A stretch of 64,000 bases of DNA from Dromiciops gliroides (taxonomy: Eukaryota; Chordata; Mammalia; Microbiotheria; Microbiotheriidae), in contig NC_057861.1 of the NCBI RefSeq assembly GCF_019393635.1, positions 81,413,327-81,477,326 on the forward strand. The letters run 5' to 3'. A model generated the notes under the pieces. It had not been told where the DNA came from and made no database searches. It saw only the letters and a list, made by a program, of their open reading frames with translations. Numbering within the stretch: position 1 is the stretch's first letter; the number at the start of each line of letters is the position of its first letter. Below, one piece after another: positions 31,403 to 41,050 of the stretch. The position numbers and the translations under genes were made by a program.

Positions 31403-31587
31403 TCCATTTGTTTCTTTTCTTTTCTTTTCTTTTCTTCTCTTTTTTTTTTGGTGGGGCAATTGGGGTTAAGTGACTTGCCCAGGGTCACACAGCTAGTAAA
31501 TGTCAAGTGCTTGAGGCTGGATTTGAACTCAAATCCTCCTGAATCCAGGGCCAGTGCTCTATCCACTTCGCCACCTAACTGCACCCC
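31403..31587 (-). mobile_element. Short CORE-SINE, third of the trio
   Basis: Same TCCATTTGTTTCTT start (31403-31416), same unusual (TTTTC)n tail and 'ggtggggcaattggggttaa' as the second copy, head 'cgccacctaactgcacccc'. Followed by a further TCCATTTGTTTCTT at 31588-31601. Confidence 0.93.
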
Positions 31588-31619
31588 CTCCATTTGTTTC
31601 TTCATCCTGAAACCAGGAT

Positions 31620-32060
31620 GCTCTAATTACTAATGGAAGTCTTTATTATCTGAACCAGAACAAAATGGAAGGAAAAAAGAGGTGGAGAACGAAGGTGGAA
31701 GGGGGAGGAAAAGGAGGGAGAAAACGCTAATGAATAATTAGTTAATTTAAGAAATAACTCGGGCCCTTGTGTAATTAATTATTCTTTCTCAGAATGAGAT
31801 TCCGCTCAGGCCTCTGGCCTTAGCACAGGCATTTCCCCCTCCTTGCTGCTCTCTTTCTTCCTTCCCTTTATTAATAAAGTACAGCAGTTACGCCAATGCT
31901 CTACTGGGCTCAGCACTCCCTATAAACGTGTCACTCCTCTGACTAATTCTTTTTAATTAGAAACAACAAGGAAAGAGAAAGAAACGTCCTTGGGAGCTTC
32001 TGCCTTGATCAGACAGTGATTTAAAAGGATTGTTACCATCAACAACAGTTCAGCAGATTT
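31620..32060. promoter_or_regulatory. Repeat-free, TAAT-rich block (best conserved-element candidate)
   Basis: 31727-31792 carries 'gctaatgaataattagttaa', 'gtgtaattaattattct'. 31869-31880 has 'ttattaataaag', and 31940-31960 'gactaattctttttaattag'. Further 'cagcagttacgccaatgctc'. At least six homeodomain-type TAAT cores in about 240 bp with no repeat family recognised. Function is inference. Confidence 0.35.
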
Positions 32061-32079
32061 CTATTCTCTCCTATCATTT

Positions 32080-32345
32080 CCCCTTCTGCATCCTGCTTCC
32101 CCCCCCCCACACCATCCTGTCCCCCTCCCTCCTCCCCTTCCCCCCAGGGAGCTGGTGGCCAGGCCAGGAGCCAAGAGGAGTCAGCTTGGGGGCCAGGAGC
32201 TCTGGGTTCTCTGGTTCTGGATGTGCCACTGACTTACTTGGGGGACCTTCTACAAATGCATTTTTGTCACTGGCCATTAGTGTGTTTGCTTTTTTCACCT
32301 GCCAAATGAGGTTGGGCTAGGAGATCTCTCTAAGGTCCCCCTCCC
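32080..32345 (+). mobile_element. C-rich tract then MIR-related element
   Basis: 32097-32150 is C-rich simple sequence. 32180-32345: 'aggagctctgggttctctgg', 'gccactgacttacttggggg', 'gccaaatgaggttgggctag', a diverged MIR. Confidence 0.6.
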
Positions 32346-32439
32346 CTACTTCTGTAACTGCATAAATCTAGGATGGTGAAATGATGATTACCAGAGCTGG
32401 AGGGAATCCTATTGAACAGAGAATGTTGAATGGGGAAGA

Positions 32440-32845
32440 GGTCTCGGAACATAGAATGCCAGGGACCAGAAGGAACCTTCAAACATACAATGTTGGATCT
32501 GGCTGGCACTTCCCACAACATTTAGTGTGATCTCTTCATTTCCTGTTTTTTGTTTTTGTTTTTGTTTTGTTTTGTTGCAGGCAATGGGAGTTAAGTGATT
32601 TGCCTAGGGTCACACAGCTAGTAAGTGTCAAGTGTCTGAGGCTGGATTTGAACTCAGGTCCTCCTGAATCCAGGGCCAGTGCTTTAACCACTGAGCCATC
32701 TAGCTGCCCCCATCTCTTCATTTCACAGGTAGGGAAACAGACAGAGGAAGGGGAAGGGATTTGTCTAAGGTCACAGAAGTGGAAAGTGGCAGAATGAGGG
32801 TGTGAATTCGGGCCCTCTGATTCCAAATCTAGGGCTCTTTGATGT
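32440..32845 (-). mobile_element. MIR-related element, split by a SINE
   Basis: 'gaaggaaccttcaaacatac', then after the SINE 'ttcacaggtagggaaacaga', 'tttgtctaaggtcacagaag', 'cgggccctctgattccaaat'. Confidence 0.65.
32543..32711 (-). mobile_element. Short CORE-SINE
   Basis: Perfect target duplication ATCTCTTCATTTC (32530-32542 and 32712-32724). (TTTTG)n tail; 'aggcaatgggagttaagtga'; head 'gagccatctagctgccccc'. Confidence 0.96.
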
Positions 32846-32959
32846 TTCCTTCCTCAACTTTCTCAACTTCCTTGATACTATTTCTCTCCCAAAGAGCTGA
32901 ACTTTCCTCCTTCTTTTTTTGAGACAAGTTGTGTGTATGTATGTATTTTAAAGAAAAAT

Positions 32960-33250
32960 GCAAAACCAGTGCAGCTCAGGGAACAAGATTTCCCTGCAAG
33001 GTGGTTTGACTATAAATTTCAAGCCCGTCTTTCTCTTCTCCTGCCTCTTGGCTGGGAAATCCAGGAGATTAACAGCTCCCGAGAGCTAGCTCATGTCTAT
33101 GGAAATGGCTCTGGTGGGCAGTAAATCTCTCCTAGATTGGGTCGGGGCTCCTCAGCAGGCCCAGCTCCCCTACATCAATCTCCCCCATCTCAGCCCAGGG
33201 CACTGCCTTCCCCACCCTTCTTGAGCAAGGTAGCTCTGGAATTTTAGACT
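32960..33250. other. Repeat-free block
   Basis: Ordinary-complexity sequence with 'ggagattaacagctcccgag' and 'agctagctcatgtctatgga'. A 63-codon frame crosses it with no domain. Candidate unique or conserved DNA; low support. Confidence 0.25.
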
Positions 33251-33284
33251 ATGTCATGAATAAATAACTAAAAAATAATGATAA

Positions 33285-33448
33285 CTCCCATTCCTATAGT
33301 ACTTTGAGGCTGATAAAGCACTTTTTTCACAATAACTTTGTGAAATAGGGGGTTCAGGTATTATCATCAGCCTTATTTTATAGAGCAGGAAACAGAGTCA
33401 CAGAGAGGTGAAAGGACTCAGGCGCCAAGGATGCGGCTAGTCCAAACC

Positions 33449-33470
<22 letters not shown>
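33285..33470 (-). mobile_element. MIR-related fragment, ending at poly-T
   Basis: 'tcccattcctatagtacttt', 'ttattttatagagcaggaaa', 'cagagaggtgaaaggactca'. A 28-base T run lies at 33452-33479. Confidence 0.65.
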
Positions 33471-33481
<11 letters not shown>

Positions 33482-33484
33482 GAG

Positions 33485-34245
33485 GAGGAAAACATGAGAA
33501 AGATCTAGGGGTTTTAGTAGATTATAAGCTCCATATGAGTCAATACCATGCCAAAGAAGCCAAGAAAAGCTAATTCTATCCCAGACTGCATTGAAAAAGG
33601 CCTAGTGTCCAGATTCATTCTTCTCCACCCTGGTCAGGCCACATCTGGAACACAGTGTTGAATTATAGGACCACATTTTATAATATATCTGCATGTGTAT
33701 ATATGGATTAATTGAAGGAACTATAAATGATTAATGTAGAGAAGATTTAGAGGGATGTGGAGTATGACATGATAGCTGTGTTCAAATATTTGAAGACCTA
33801 GACTCGTTCTGTTCAGTCCCAGAGGACAGAACCATGAAGACTAGGCAGAAATTGCCATGTTGCAGATTTAGGTTTGGTTTTTTTTGTTTTTGTTTTTGGT
33901 GAGGCAATTAGGATTAAGTGACTCGCCCAGGGTCACACAGCTAGTAAGTGTCAAGGATCTGAGTTCGAATTTGAACTCAGGTCCTCCTGAATCCAGGGCC
34001 GGTGCTCTATCCACTGCGCCACCTAGCTGCCCCCAGATTTAGGTTTGTTAAAGAAAAAGCTTCCTATTAAGTACAGCTGTCCAAAAATGGAATGAAATGC
34101 CTGAGTAGGCAGTGAATTCTCCATCATTGGGCATCTTTAAGCAAAGGTTAGATCGCTGCTTACTGGGTCTGTTATAGAAGAGATTCTCACTCATATTTTG
34201 TTTGAACTAGATTCTTTGATCTCTTTCAACTCTTAAATTCTGTGT
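33485..34245 (+). mobile_element. CR1/L3-type LINE 3' end, split by a SINE
   Basis: 'gattataagctccatatgag', 'cagactgcattgaaaaaggc', 'ctggtcaggccacatctgga', 'gacatgatagctgtgttcaa', 'gactcgttctgttcagtccc'. After the SINE: 'gcatctttaagcaaaggtta', 'gtttgaactagattctttga'. Follows the CR1-like 3' end to its terminus. Confidence 0.85.
33877..34033 (-). mobile_element. Short CORE-SINE
   Basis: Perfect target duplication CAGATTTAGGTTTG (33863-33876 and 34034-34047). (TTTTTG)n tail; 'gaggcaattaggattaagtg'; head 'gcgccacctagctgcccc'. Confidence 0.96.
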
Positions 34246-34249
34246 TTTT

Positions 34250-34905
34250 GTGATGCTGGAAGGGTAGGCTGGTCCCTGCATGTTTGGCTCGGGGGCAGGG
34301 AGGGGGCAAATGAAGCCTACTGCCTCTCCTCATTGTCAGAGAGACTTGGGAGGGATGGCAGACCAACTGAGGCCTAAGAAAGAAGTAGGGAAGAGGGAAA
34401 GTCAGATGGGTGGTGGGAGCTGGCGCCCAGAATATGGGATGCTGAAAGGAGATGGCTTGGAGGTGGTAGCGGAAAAGAGAAAAGAGTATAAAGATGCAGA
34501 AAATGGGAAGAGGAGAATGCATTGGGGGATCAGATTACAGAGGGGGATGTCTTAATGGTGATGGTGCAGGAAGAGATGAAGTAGGGGCATTATGACATTT
34601 CTGAATTAGATCTGAATTATTCCCACCCAAGCACAGAAACCCCCTTCTCTCTTCCCATCCCATCCCATTATCGGGGTGACCCCACAGAGGTCATTTTGTT
34701 AGTGCCCCTGTCTCACCCCAAAGTTTCATTGACACCTCTCAAAAGCAAGGGCAGAGTGGGTATTTTGTAGCTTCCTCAGACTCTCAGGCCACAAATATTT
34801 CTTTGGGTATAACCTTCCGTCTTTTGGCTTGCAGCCCCAGCTGCCTTTATTCTCCAGTGAAATGGAGAGGAGGGCTCTTATACATGCTGTGTTTCCAGGG
34901 TAAAG
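34250..34905. other. Unassigned sequence
   Basis: Frames on both strands (34226-34555) lack domains and arise from purine-rich DNA. No repeat recognised. Confidence 0.4.
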
Positions 34906-34909
34906 TCAC

Positions 34910-35215
34910 TCAATGTCAGAACAGAAAGAGACCTTAGAAAGCTTCTCACCCAACCGTCTTTTTTTTACAACCAAGGAAACTGAGGCCCAGAAGGGAGAAA
35001 GGATTTGACTAAGGCTACATAGTATATTCAACTTGAATTCCTTGGCTCACCAAAGGCATATTGAGGCAAAAAGAAGTCAGTCAAAGCCATTTGGTAGAGA
35101 GAGAGCAGGAAGAAGAAATTCTATCTTTATTTCCTTCATCTGTAAAATGAAGAGGTTAGACCAGAGGGAACTTCAAGATCTTTTCTAGCCCTAAATCTAT
35201 GATCCCATGATTCCT
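34910..35215. mobile_element. Two MIR-related fragments
   Basis: 34910-35030 minus: 'aagagaccttagaaagcttc', 'aaccaaggaaactgaggccc'. 35120-35215 plus: 'ttccttcatctgtaaaatga', 'tctagccctaaatctatgat'. Confidence 0.65.
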
Positions 35216-35775
35216 CCTCCACCCTTTTCTCTTTCTCTCCCTCCCTTTCTCCCCTCCTTTTCTCCTTCTTTCCCTCCCTTCTTCTTTTCCCTTCCTCCCT
35301 CCTCTTCCTTATTTCTTCTCTTCCCTCCTTTTTTACTCTTATTTTCTTTCTCTCTCTTCTCTGTGTTCTTCTCCCTTTCATGTCTCTTTGTCTTTGTCAC
35401 TTTTTCCTCTCCTGCTTTCTTTTTTTTTTTTTGTGGGGCAATGAGGGTTAAGTGACTTGCCCAGGGTCACAAAGCTAGTAAGTGTCAAGCGTCTAAGGCC
35501 AGATTTGAACTCAGGTCCTCCTGAATCCAGGGCCAGTACTTTATCCACTGTGCCACCTAGCTGCCCCATCCTCTCCTACTTTTCCTTCTATCTTGGTCTA
35601 TTCCTTCTATCCCCTTGTCTATCCTCTATCCTTCTATCTTTTTCTTCCCTCTTGATTTGTCCCTTTCTCTTAATCTCTCTATACACTGATTTCAGTCTCT
35701 CTGTGATTCTCTTTTTACTTCTGTGTTTCTCTCACTCCCTTTCTCTGAGTCTTTCTGTTTTTGTCTCAGTGTAAA
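35205..35775. repeat. Long polypyrimidine (C/T) tract, split by a SINE
   Basis: 35205-35420 and 35568-35775 are almost entirely C and T on the plus strand (CTTT, CCTTCC, CTCTCT mixtures) with few A or G. All frames lack stops locally, which creates pseudo-ORFs. Confidence 0.85.
35421..35567 (-). mobile_element. Short CORE-SINE
   Basis: Target duplication TCCTCTCCTGCTTTC (about 35406-35420) versus TCCTCTCCTACTTTT (35569-35583). 'gtggggcaatgagggttaag'; head 'gccacctagctgcccc'. Confidence 0.93.
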
Positions 35776-35899
35776 GGCTTGGTCCATTCCTCAGTTATTT
35801 AGGGGATGTACCATATATGTGATTTAATGTAGGAATATTGTGAAATCCATGGAATCTTTGAATGACAACTTTGCTGGGCGATGTAGGGAGGGAGGCATG

Positions 35900-36045
35900 G
35901 GCTGTGGTCCCTCCATCTTGGTGAACCAATTACTACTTGTTTAACCTTGGACAAATCATGTAATCTTTCTCAGTTTCCTTATTTGTAAAAGAGGGAATTG
36001 GATTAGATGACCCCATTCAGCTCTAAATCTATGATTCTATCACTT
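35900..36045 (+). mobile_element. MIR-related fragment
   Basis: 'tgtttaaccttggacaaatc', 'ctcagtttccttatttgtaa', 'ttggattagatgaccccatt'. Confidence 0.7.
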
Positions 36046-36153
36046 TGAAAATAGAGGAGATGGATGATGCAGGTTTCAGTGACCTTTGATGTTGGTAAGA
36101 GGAACAGCACAATGCCTACTTTGACAGTGACAGAAAATAGCTGTAGTCTGGAG

Positions 36154-36517
36154 CAGGGGTTCTTAACTTGGGGGTCTGTGAACTCATTAAAAAAAACAGG
36201 GGCAGCTAGGTGGCGCAGTGGATAAAGCATTGGCCCTGGATTAAGGAGGACCTGAGTTCAAATCCAGCCTCAGACAATTTATACTTACTAGTTGTGTGAC
36301 TTGGGCTAGTCACTTAACCCTCATCCCTATCCCCCCAAAAACCCCCAAAAAACAAAAAACAAAAAAACCCTGATAACTATAATTCAATATAATTGGTTTC
36401 TTTCATAATTTAAATATTTTACTCTATTCACTAAAATATTATTCTGAGTTCACAAACTTACCAAACTATCAAATGGGGATCTATGGTACCCCTTCCCACA
36501 AATATTAAGAATCCTTG
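36154..36517 (+). mobile_element. hAT-type DNA transposon, split by a SINE
   Basis: Terminal repeats CAGGGGTTCTTAAC (36154) and complement of TTAAGAATCCTTG (36505-36517). An 8-bp target duplication, GTCTGGAG (36146-36153) versus GTCCAGAG (36518-36525), fits hAT. Internal 'ttcaatataattggtttctt', 'aaaatattattctgagttca'. Too short to encode transposase (non-autonomous). Confidence 0.8.
36199..36367 (+). mobile_element. Short CORE-SINE nested in hAT element
   Basis: 'ggggcagctaggtggcgcag ... taaccctcatccctatcccc' with an AAAAAC-type tail. Flanked by A-rich DNA on both sides, so the duplication is hard to bound. Confidence 0.92.
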
Positions 36518-36525
36518 GTCCAGAG

Positions 36526-36905
36526 GTTTGAATGAAATAGTCACCTTCTGGGTCTTCTCCCAGCTCAGCATGGGAGGCCATCAGGTAAAGGTTAGATGGT
36601 GCAGGGATACATAGCACAGGGAGTGGTACCAGCCTCTTTGTATCTTAGGAAAGAGTGCTTAGGCTCTGTCACTTGATGACTCCAGGATATATCTATTTGA
36701 ATGTTTTTATCTTATTTCCTTGAGCCAACTACTTCAGATAAACCCATATTTGTAGTGACTAAATAGGAGAAAAAAGACACCTAGGTTAGTCTATCAGGGG
36801 CTGGTAGCAGTGGGAGAGAAACACAAATGCCACAAGCTTCCAGAGCCATTTAGGAAAGATAAATGGGATTATAGTATGTAGAGTTGGAAGGGAAAACCCT
36901 CCCAG
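36526..36905. other. Unassigned sequence
   Basis: No gene or confidently named repeat; 36540-36570 and 36870-36900 have faint MIR-like words. Confidence 0.35.
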
Positions 36906-36909
36906 AAGA

Positions 36910-37045
36910 TCACAGAATTTAGAATGGAAATGGACATTTAGTGATCATCTAGCCTGACCCCTTTACTTTACAGACAAGGAAACTCAGGCCATAGAAATGA
37001 AGTGATTTGCCCAATGTCACACAGGTAAGTAGGTGGAATCCATTT
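36910..37045 (-). mobile_element. MIR-related fragment
   Basis: 'aatggaaatggacatttagt', 'ctttacagacaaggaaactc', 'gatttgcccaatgtcacaca'. Confidence 0.7.
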
Positions 37046-37411
37046 CCACCATAAGGGAATTCAAAAGGCAACTGTCTTCTTTACCAAGGAGAATAAACCT
37101 TGGACTGGGAGAGATCAAAATAAAAGGACTGACTGGGAATTAAGGGAGGTACTATTAGGAGAGAACCTAACTGCCCTCAAAACGCTCAGGGTAATGCAGC
37201 ACAGTCAGGAAAAGGAAAGAATTGGCAAATGTCGTTGAGATGCTCTCAGGGATCTTTGAAAGAGATGCTGTAGGACTAGGGATAGACAAAGTCCTGATAT
37301 GCAAAATGGGGAAAGAATGAAAAGTCTGCAAAGTATAGATCATTGGGCTTGACTTTGATTCCCGGAAAACTTTCAGAACTTTTCATTAGAATGGTGATTT
37401 ATAAGCATTTT

Positions 37412-37560
37412 ATTTTTAAATTTTAGTGGGGCAATGGGGGTTAAGTGACTTGCCCAGGGTCACACAGCTAGTAAGTGTCAAGTGTCTGAGACCAGATTTG
37501 AACTCAAGTCTTCCTGACTCAAGGGCCGGTGCTCTAGCCACTGCGCCACCTAGCTGCCCC
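37412..37560 (-). mobile_element. Short CORE-SINE
   Basis: Perfect target duplication TATAAGCATTTT (37400-37411 and 37561-37572). 'agtggggcaatgggggttaa', 'gtcaagtgtctgagaccaga', 'tcctgactcaagggccggtg'; hybrid diagnostic positions. Confidence 0.96.
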
Positions 37561-37861
37561 TATAAGCATTTTTTTAAATGGAGATTGGGACCACAAAGTT
37601 TAACTTCATCAAGAACAGGCCATACCAGGCTCACCGCATTTCCTTTTTATACCAGAGGTTGGTAGGTTGGAGGAATGTTGTAGCCCTAGTACAGATACCT
37701 AGATTTCAGTAAAGCATTTGACAAAGATTTTCATTTTTGTTCTTGTGGATAAGATAGAGGAATGTGGACTAGAACATAGTGAAATTGTGTGGATATGGAA
37801 AGGTTTGAATAGCTGGATCCAAGACATTAATGAATTGATGGTGTCCTGGAGGGAGGTCTCT

Positions 37862-38070
37862 AATAAAGACACTTTACAAATATGATTGTATTTGATCCTT
37901 ACAACAACTATAAGACATATTATTATCCTCATTTGTAAAATGAGGAAACTGAGGCAGATGGTGGTCAAATGACTTGTCCAGGGACACAAATCTAGTAAGC
38001 ATCTGAGGCCTGATTTGAATTCAGGACTTTCTGATTATAACTCCAGCTCCATCTGCACTACCTAGCTGCC
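37862..38070 (-). mobile_element. MIR/Ther-1-type CORE-SINE inside CR1
   Basis: 'acactttacaaatatgattg', 'attattatcctcatttgtaa', 'aaatgacttgtccagggaca', head 'gcactacctagctgcctc'. Splits the CR1/L3 copy. Confidence 0.87.
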
Positions 38071-38194
38071 TCTATTAGCTCCAGAATATGCTGACACTGT
38101 ACTATTTAACATTTTAATCAATGACTTGGAGGAAAGCACGAGAGGCAGACATCCTATCTGCTGATGACCATCACAATGGCCAACACTACCACTG

Positions 38195-38760
38195 TCATTT
38201 GATTCAATACAATTAAGCAAATATTTACTGGACATCTACCTACTACATTTATTCTCTGTGTCTGTCTTGGGGGCACAAAGACAAAAATGATTTTTTTCAA
38301 AGTATCTTCTCTCAGGATATTTAGATTCTATTTGTGGTATCCAACTGAAACAAACAAAGAAACGAATGAATAAATTAATACATGATTGCAGGGAAATTTG
38401 AGGAGGGAGCTATCACAAAAAATAAGCCAGGGGATTCAATATGGTGGCACTTGAGCCAAGTCTCAAAGAAAGCTAGGGATTCTAGTAAGGAGAGAGTACA
38501 TGCCAGACATAGGGGACAGACTGCACAAAGGAAGCCAGGCAGGGCATGCTGAGCTCAAGGAACAGCTAGTAGTCCAGTTTAACAAGAACATAGAGTGAGC
38601 AAAAGGCAATACCATGAGATAAGTCTAGAAAGATAGGTTGAGGTCAGGTTGTAGGAGACGTCAAATCCCAGATACAATAGGGAAATATGGGGATCCTCAG
38701 GAGTTTGAAGAAGTAAACAATGTGGTCAGACTGATGTCTTAGGATGATTATTATCCCCAT
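38195..38760 (+). mobile_element. Ancient dispersed repeat, near full length
   Basis: 'aagcaaatatttactggaca', 'tcttgggggcacaaagacaa', 'ctcaggatatttagattcta', 'agccaagtctcaaagaaagc', 'agataagtctagaaagatag', 'aatatggggatcctcaggag'. Followed by CATCCCCA-type simple sequence to about 38805. Confidence 0.65.
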
Positions 38761-38946
38761 CCTCATCCCCATCCCAACCATCACCATGATCATCGTCAAC
38801 AGCCAATCAATCAATCAGCAAGCAGTTATTAAGCATTGGTTACTATGGGCCAGGTATTGTACTAAGTGGTAGAGATAAGAAACCAAAATGAAATAGTTCT
38901 TGTCCTCAAGGAGTTTACATTCTATCAGAAGAAGCAACATGGTCAT

Positions 38947-39106
38947 TTATTTATTTATTTTTTTGTGGGGCAATGAGGGTTAAGTGACTTGCCCAGGGTC
39001 ACATAGCTAGTAAGTGTCGAGCACCTGAGGCCAAATTTGAACTCGGGTCCTCCTGAATCCAGGGCCAGTGCTTTATCCACTGTGCTGCTACCTGGCTGCT
39101 CATAAA
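38947..39106 (-). mobile_element. Short CORE-SINE
   Basis: Target duplication AGCAACATGGTCAT (38933-38946) versus AGCAACATGTTCAT (39107-39120). (TTTA)n tail; head slightly rearranged ('tgctgctacctggctgct'). Confidence 0.93.
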
Positions 39107-39294
39107 AGCAACATGTTCATAAAGAAACATGGAATGAATACAAAAAAATAAAAATAGTTTAGGGAGAGAGCATTTGAGAAGAAATCAGGAAAGACTTCTT
39201 ATAGAAGGTGGTGCTTGAAAGAAGCAAAGAAGATCTATTAGGTAGACATGAGGTGAAAATGCATTCCAGAAATGTGGGAACAACTAATGAACAG

Positions 39295-39545
39295 ACAGGC
39301 AGCAAGGTGGTATAGGACAGAGCACTGGAATCAGTAAAACTCATCTTTCTGAGCTCAAATCTGACCTCAGGCACTGACTAGCTGTGTGACCCTGGGCAAG
39401 TCACTTAATCCTGTTTGCCTCAGTTTCCTTATCTGTCAAGTGACCTGGAGAAGGAAATGGCAAACCACTCCATTATGTCTGCCAAGAAAACACCAAATGG
39501 GGTCACAAAGAGTCAGATGACTGAAAAAAACAATAAGCAACAAAC
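39295..39545 (+). mobile_element. CORE-SINE with RTE/Bov-B-like tail (Mar1-like)
   Basis: 'gcagcaaggtggtataggac', 'tgactagctgtgtgaccctg', 'aaggaaatggcaaaccactc', 'caaatggggtcacaaagagt', 'AACAATAAGCAAC' tail. Near full length. Confidence 0.9.
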
Positions 39546-39573
39546 TAAATGACTTGGATATGTGAGATGGAGT

Positions 39574-39607
<34 letters not shown>

Positions 39608-39615
39608 TGTGTGTG
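39574..39615. repeat. (GT)n microsatellite
   Basis: About 20 GT units with one TTTGT interruption. Confidence 0.95.
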
Positions 39616-39924
39616 ACAAAAAGAAGGCCAGTTTGGCTAGAACACAGATCTCAGGAATTGGAGTCATGTATAATTAGGCTGGAATGGTGGATTGCGCCAG
39701 GTTGAGAGGGGCTTTAAAAGTCTAACAAACATAGAAGTTTCTATTTTATCCTATATCATTATCATCATTTTAATCCTTGAGGAAAATAACTCCATGCAGG
39801 AAGGAAGAAGGACATACTCAATATCCTAGAGCTTTGCTATCTTATGCTTTACTGTTGCTGGTCTTCCTTCTAGGTACATGGTGCCCTCTCGACCATCATT
39901 TGGTAGGTTGTTTCATTATTGTTT

Positions 39925-40262
39925 GAATGACTAGTTTCTTTTTTATTATTTATTTTGTTGTTTTCTTCTCCTTTATTTAAAGTTTGGGTTCCAAATTTTA
40001 TCCCTTCTTCCCTCTCTCCCCCTCCCTGAGGTGGTAGACAATCAGATATAGATTTAATATGTGCAATTATGTAAAACATTACCATATTAGTCATTTTGTA
40101 TAAGAAAACTCGAATAAGAGAAAAAATGAAAGAAAGTGAAAAATATAATGCTTCAGTCTGTGTTCAATCAATATCAGTTCTTTCTTTGGAAGTGGATAAG
40201 TATGCTTCATCATTAGTCCTTTGGGGTTGTCTTGGAGAATAGTTGTCATCCACAGTAAATGA
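39925..40262 (-). mobile_element. L1 LINE 3' end
   Basis: 'ttgggttccaaattttatcc', 'gacaatcagatatagattta', 'ttagtcattttgtataagaa', 'aatatcagttctttctttgg', 'cattagtcctttggggttgt'. Same 3' end as at 16937; truncated. Confidence 0.8.
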
Positions 40263-40524
40263 CTAGTTTCAAAGAGCATTGATTAACTATGCCAACGTGG
40301 AAGGTGGTTTCTAGTGGAGTAATGCAGGGATTCTACACTTGGTCTTATGCTTTTGGACATTTTTTAGCAATGATTTGTAGCAGGATCACTTAGTGGGTTT
40401 GGGTCAGCCATGTTACTTTCTGTATCACAAGGGAACCAACTGACACACAAATCAATACATCCCCCTCATGATGTCATCAGTCCTCTTCTAGAATGAAGGA
40501 TGAACAACAACAGCAACAACAATG

Positions 40525-40578
40525 GGCAAGTCAATTAACTTTACTGGCCCTTAGTTTCTTCATCCTTAAAATAAGGTG

Positions 40579-40641
<63 letters not shown>

Positions 40642-40785
40642 AACATGGCTCTCCACAATCTCTTTCCAACTCTAAATCTGTGATCTTATGCTCCCTCTGG
40701 GCCTCATTTTCTTCATCTGCAAAATGAGAGGGTTGGATTAGGTCTTTTCTAGAGTCTCTTCCATTTCCAAATCCTTTATATGAAT
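40525..40785 (+). mobile_element. MIR fragments carrying (GT)n
   Basis: 'gggcaagtcaattaacttta', 'cttagtttcttcatccttaa', microsatellite, then 'ccaactctaaatctgtgatc'. 40690-40785 is a second MIR 3' half ('gggcctcattttcttcatct'). Confidence 0.75.
40575..40639. repeat. (GT)n microsatellite
   Basis: About 32 GT units with one GC variant, embedded in the 3' half of a MIR, at the point where 'aaaataag' would lead into the MIR 3' end. Confidence 0.96.
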
Positions 40786-41050
40786 GAATGAGTGAATTGA
40801 AGGACATATTTATCAAATTTTCAGATGATGGGAAGTTGAGAGGGATACCTGATAATCAAGATCCAAAGGGATCTGTATAGGCTAGAAAGAATGATGAGCT
40901 GAAACTGACAAGAGGAAATTTAATAGGGATAAATCCAAGGTCCTGAACTTACACTAGAAAACTCAGCTGCTCAAGTACAGAATCTGGGGAAGCTTGGTCA
41001 GGAAATATTTCATGTGACTAAAAACTCCCCACAAAACTGGGGATCAGTGA

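Larger units (their letters stand above)
37075..38160 (+). mobile_element. CR1/L3-type LINE, reverse-transcriptase region
   Basis: 37340-37390 ('cttgactttgattcccggaa aac') and 37605-37640 ('ttcatcaagaacaggccata') lead into 37693-37725, which translates as YRYLDFSKAFDK, the conserved RT domain-A motif of CR1-like LINEs. Continues to 'tttaacattttaatcaatga cttgg'. Interrupted by a SINE (37412-37560) and a MIR (37862-38070). Many frame breaks; inactive. Confidence 0.85.
38810..39770 (+). mobile_element. Second copy of the ancient repeat, split twice
   Basis: 'agcagttattaagcattggt', 'gtactaagtggtagagataa', 'ctcaaggagtttacattcta'; after the SINE 'ggaaagacttcttatagaag', 'catgaggtgaaaatgcattc'; after an RTE-tailed SINE and (GT)n 'aaggccagtttggctagaac', 'gcgccaggttgagaggggct'. 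Confidence 0.65.
40265..41050 (+). mobile_element. CR1/L3-type LINE, split by MIR and (GT)n
   Basis: 40300-40380: 'ggtttctagtggagtaatgc', 'gcttttggacattttttagc'. 40790-41050: 'catatttatcaaattttcag', 'gggatctgtataggctagaa', 'agaggaaatttaatagggat aaatccaagg'. Collinear CR1 text around the inserted block. Confidence 0.8.

Noticed and set aside
31147-31633. Frames of 152 and 159 codons with internal peptide repeats
   Set aside because: The repeats are the three tandem SINEs read through; the same peptide appears at single SINEs throughout the window.
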